Shown piece by piece: positions 1-6,000 of a stretch of DNA of 13,558 nucleotides (position 1 is its first letter; each line of letters opens with the position of its first letter). The translations under genes were made by a program, and so were the position numbers. The stretch covers positions 1 through 13,558 of the forward strand of contig CABXPN010000027.1 in the NCBI GenBank assembly GCA_902514225.1, written 5' to 3'. Origin of the DNA: an uncultured Bacteroidota bacterium (GTDB taxonomy: Bacteria; Bacteroidota; Bacteroidia; Flavobacteriales; BACL11). The notes under the pieces are model-generated. The model was not told the origin of the DNA. It saw only the letters and a program-made list of their open reading frames with translations, and searched no databases.

Positions 1-3000
1 TAAAGGTTGCTCTATCGTGGATAATACCATCTACATAAACACCGGTAATAGGACCACAAGTATTCGGATAAGTACATGAGCCATCATCTATAGTTGATAA
101 TGGATCGTAGTTAGATGCAGCAGCATCTGTACATCCATAAATATCATACGTACATGAACCATCATCAGAATTAGCTAATGGGTCATAGTTGTTTGCAGTC
201 GAATCTGTACATCCATAAATCGTTACTTGTCCAATTGTAAAATTCTCAGTAACAGTACATCCTACACCATCGGTAACAGTTAATGAATAACTACCTGAAC
301 ATAATGAATCAATATAGTAATTAGTACTAGAATCACTCCAAGTATAATTAAATGGAGGGTTTAATCCAGTGGTAGTAGCAAAGGCCCATCCATTACAAGA
401 AGTTGGTGGATTATTATTTACTAGTACTAAGGATAATGATAGATAACAACAAGAACCATCATCAACAGTTGCAGTTGAATCATAATTTGAAGCAGTAGAA
501 TCTGTACATCCAAAAATTGGAACAAAAGATCCTATAAATAAAGTATCTGTTATTGTACATCCAGCACTATCGGTTACTGTAAATAGGTACATTCCGTTAC
601 ATAGATCTAAAGCAAAATAAGAGTTGGAAACAAATTGAGTACTATCATTATAATTTATCCAATTATAAGATGTTATAGGATAATTTGATTGGGCAGAAGA
701 TAAAGCAACTCCATCACATGAAACAGAATTGGTAGGAGGATTAATTAAGAATGTATTAGAGATGTTACAAGTAATACATGAACCATCATCTATTACAGAA
801 GTGGCATTATAATTATCTGCTAAAGGATCGGTACACCCAAATTGATTTGATTTCACCAAGAAACTATTTTGACTCAAGAAATAATTATAATTGTAGATGG
901 AATCATATATAGCAAAATGATATGCTCCTAATGCAGCGGAGTCAGGAATAGCAATAGAAGCTTCAAACATTCCATACCCGTAATAAGAATCACAAGAGAT
1001 ATCATTGGTAATAGTAAGTGGAATAATAGTAGAAGAATCGCTAGAAACTAACCTATAGTCTATAAAAGATGATGCTACTTGGGGAAGATTTATTGTCGCC
1101 CTAAAATAATCACTAGCATTACAGCCGCTAGTCGTGGAAGATCTATGGTAAAAGCAGCAATGAATTATCATTAAGCTTATCACTCCATCCGCACTCCACT
1201 GCTGTATTTGAGTCTCACTAGCAGTATAGCTAAAAGATATTATATTACAATAAGGATTAGTAGGAGGACTATACGTCATTAAAAATGACCCATACTCATC
1301 ATAAATATCCCAAGAATCCCCCCAAGAATTCATATCATAAGCTATAAACTCAAAATAGAATGTATTTGAATCTGTTTGAATACCAGTATTCAGATCGAGA
1401 TAGTGAGAACTATTGTTATTCCAATAATAGAGCTGATTAGACACAGTATTAGCAGGAGTAGCATTTGACGCACAGAATCCATTAACAGTAACATTCATAC
1501 TATCTCCTCTATATCCTTGATTTGGAGAAATAAAGGGCTCCTGAATATACAAACTATACGAACCTAATATCCACCGATTAGTTGCTTGATCATATACTTC
1601 TACATGATAATATCCACTTGGGGTATTAGTAGAAATTGGAAGAGAACCATATAACGTAAGAGCAGGAGGTAAAACCCCCAACCAGTTGCTAAATGAAGAT
1701 GAATCAGCTGACAGACTAACTCCATCAATAGTATCTTGTGTAGTATTATGTATTAATCTAAAATCAGATAAATTTCCAGAAGAATCAGCAATATCCATAT
1801 TTTCAACATATATCCTTATATTGCATGAAACCCCTTGAGATATTTCCCATGGATCTGTAAGTAGAATGTGTGGATATATACAAGACGAAAGATCTCCAGA
1901 TGTAACTGTAGAATCATAATTATAAGCTAATAAATCTGCGCATCCAAAAGAGTATATTGATGAAACAGCAACAGCAAAGGCGTCTTCCTCAAGAATCATT
2001 GCGTAAGGTAAATAGCCCATAGTATCATCATCTATATCAGCAACTAAATTATACAATCCTAATTCAGTAGAATCAGGAATATCCACATAAGTATAAAATC
2101 CTGAATCTTGTAAAATAGCATTGTATTGCCAATTACTATTCATATAATTTGGTACTGGAATTATACTTGAGATAGAATCCATCTGCTCTTTAATTAACCA
2201 TAATGAAGCTGCTCCTCCTACAGAGCCGACATTCTCAAACTCGGACCAATTTCCAGATATAAACACAGGAACACTATCCCCCAGATATCCATAGTTTGGA
2301 GTAATTCTTGTAGGAGAAATGGAGAAAGTAGAAATAGTAAAGGCACTATCCAAGAGTATCCAATCATCTGAACCATAATCCCATACTTCTAAATCATATA
2401 GCCCAAAAGAAGTAAAAATCGGAATCTGAATTTCTCCTGCTAAAATTTCTTGGTCAGGCATAGAGTAGCTTCCTGGGATGTAAGTGGAAACACCAGTTAT
2501 TGTATCATATGAAAAAATAGAATCTACTGCCGCAGCATAATTAATCTCATATCCATTACCATAAATTGTATCGCTTGAATTAATCAATCTAAATGGAGAG
2601 TAAACAGTCACTCCATTACTATCAGTAAATGGAATTGAATCAATAACAGTCAAGAAAATACTATCATAAATAGGAATCCAGCCCACTGTATCATAACCAA
2701 TACAAACAGAATCATAAGTTCCTAATATCGTATCAAAGAATGCAGCTGACCATGAAGTACATATTGCAGAATCAATATCTGGAATCGAATCAATAATATT
2801 CTGAGTAGTATCATAAATAAGAGACCAACCTAATGTATCAATTATAAGAGAATCGTATGTGTAATCCATATAAAAACCAGATATCTCTACATCCACAAAA
2901 TCGCCAATACTAGCGGTATTAGGACTTATATTAGTAATAGTAGGAGTTCCTTCTGTAATGGTAAATGCCTGAGGAGTGAGTAATGTATCTGGTATATTTG

Positions 3001-6000
3001 CTAAATTAGACGGATTATAATAGGAATATGTAGCCTCTACCGCTAATTGCTTATTAGTATTAGTACAAGGATTTCCAAATACTGTATTTGTTGCAGGAAC
3101 ACTACAAGAATTCTGACCTAAACAATAGCTTTCCACAATACTCTGACTATTTGAAATATGACAAGCAGTAGTAGAGAAACTAGCACAAGATCCTGAAGGA
3201 GTACCGTAAGATGCAAAGTTAATAGAAGAAATAGTTGCTCCAGCTGGAGCTGTTAAGTTAAGAATATTTCCCTCATTTACTATATCGCATAAAGATCCAT
3301 TACTACCATCTGCTTTCTTATACAAACTATAATCCCCTGGATTTGTAATTTGATACTCATTCTGCATAAAGGCATGTGGAAATAAAGATGTTGTATCAGT
3401 ATCTATATTTGCAGACACTCTAAAATAATCTGCATAAACGCAATAATTTCCTGCATATCTATAATAAAAATAATAAGGTCGCACCTGAAAAGTTACAACA
3501 CTATCAGCACTCCACTGCTGCATTGTAGACGCACTGGCAGTATAAGTAAAGGATTCTGTATTACAATTATAATTTGTTTGGTTATAATAAGTACCTAAAG
3601 AATAACCATTCTCATCATACAGATACCATCTCTCTGAACCATACATATCATAAGCTCTATAATCAAAGGTAAATGTTGTAGCATCTGTTTGAACTCCAGT
3701 AGCAAGATCTAAATAGTAGTAATTCGAACTTGAGCTAGAATTACTCCAATAGGTTAGTGTATCAGCAAGCAAAATAGGTGCTCCACAACAATATGTAGAA
3801 TCATAATCCCCAGAAAGAGACTCATTATAATAGCTAGAATCTACATCCAAGTAAGAATAAAAACCATACGAATTCGCAGTAGAATCCCATACCCAATTTG
3901 TATAATTATTTGGAAGGTCTAAAGATTCTCCCGTAGAATCATGTATTAAAGTAAGTAGTGCAGGCTGCGTTCCTACTTTAAAATCTGTAGTATCTATTCC
4001 GCTAACAAAAACCTCTAAACTATGCGCTCTTGGAGTACTATCAGGCAATATATTAACCCTAAAAATACAAGAACCGTCATCAGTAATAATAGCTGGATTA
4101 TAATTTAAAGCAATTGGATTAGTACATCCTGAAGGGTATACACAAGAACTGCTATCCATACAACTAGCTAAGGAATCATAGTTAGTCGCTATGGGACTCA
4201 TGCATCCATAAGTAGTTAGGCAAGATCCATCATCACATTCAGCAATTGGATCAAAATTACATGCCACGGTATCCATACATCCATAAATAGTTAAACATGA
4301 TCCATCATCACATAGAGCATTAGAATTATAATTACAAGCTAATATATCAGTGCATCCAGAAATATAACAACAGGAACCATCATCTGTATTCACTAGAGTA
4401 TCATAATTAAATGCAGTGGAATCCATGCATCCATAAATAAATGGAATACAACTTCCATTGTCTATATTTGCAATAGCATTATAATTAAACATGCTACTAT
4501 CAATACATCCATAAACAAATGAAATGCAACTGTTATTGTCCGTGTTAGCAGATGCATTATAATTAAACATGGTAGAATCCATGCATCCTAAAATAACTGG
4601 AATACAACTCATATCATCATGAGTAGCTAAAGAATCGTAATTGAACATAGTAGAATTCGTACATCCATAATATCTGACCTCAAAAGCATTATTAAGCGTT
4701 ACCCACTGATTATATGTTTTGTCTTTTACCTGAAAATCATAAAAACCAAGCTCTTGATTAGATGGTATGTTTACATGAATATCAAGACTAGTTGCAGAAA
4801 CTCTAAAATAGTCTGAATTAGTGCAATACTGTCCTGCAGATCTATAATAAAAATTGTAAGGTCGCACCTCAAAAGTTACCACTCCATCAGCACTCCACTG
4901 CTGCATCTGAGATGTACTAGCAGTATAAGTAAAGGATTCTATATTACAATTATAATTTGTTTGATTAAAATGTTCATCTAACCAAGAACCATTCTCATCA
5001 TACAGAATCCAACGATCATTACTACCATACATATCATAAGATCTATAATCAAAGGTAAATGTTTGAGTATCTGTTTGAATTCCAGTAGCAAGATCTAAAG
5101 AGTATATATTCGAATTTGAGGTAGAATAACTCCAATAAGTTAGTGTGTTTTCAATAGGAGGAATGCATGATCCATAAAATATATTGCTATCCTTAGAAAG
5201 CCTAATTTCTGCAGAATTTCCAGCTATCCCATAATTAATTCCATTATCATTAATAGTTATAGATATGCTATCGCCTCTTCCCCCACTAGTTGGGCTTATA
5301 GAACTAATTGAAATATATGCGCAAGAACCATCATTTATAGTAGCAGTAGAATCGTAATTAATCGCAGTTGAATCAGCACATCCATACATACCAACATCAA
5401 AAGCGTAATCAGCTAAAAGCGTCCAATCAGAAGAATTATACTGAATCTCTAAGGAATAATCACCCAAACTAGCTGAATAAGGGATAATAATATAAGTGCT
5501 AAAATCAGATGTTCCGGCCACCCAATTACTAATTACAGAGTTTGGAATAGTTATAGTAGAACTATCCACTTGATGTAAAAGTCTTAATGGAACCGGACTT
5601 CCTGACTGATTGGTAAAAACAAATTTAGAAGAAGCAGAAAGTGACACTGCTACAGTATCTCCTGGAGATCCACTACTTGGAGAAATAGAAGCTATGTCTG
5701 TAAATTGATTTATATAAAAAGAATTAGAGTCTACAATATATTCATTAGATCCTAAATCCCACACTTCTACATTATACCACCCTAGCGCAGCATCTATTGG
5801 TATTGCAATAGTACCATATAAATGATCTCCACTAACATGATAAGATTGAGAAGAATAAACCCCTAAAATAGTATCTGTAGAATTTGTTAATCTAAAGGAA
5901 CTTGTATCTCCATTAGTAGACATATAATCTATATAGAGACTACTAATATTTATAGAAACCGTATCATAACGTTTTGCGCTGCTTGGAGAAACCGAAGTAA

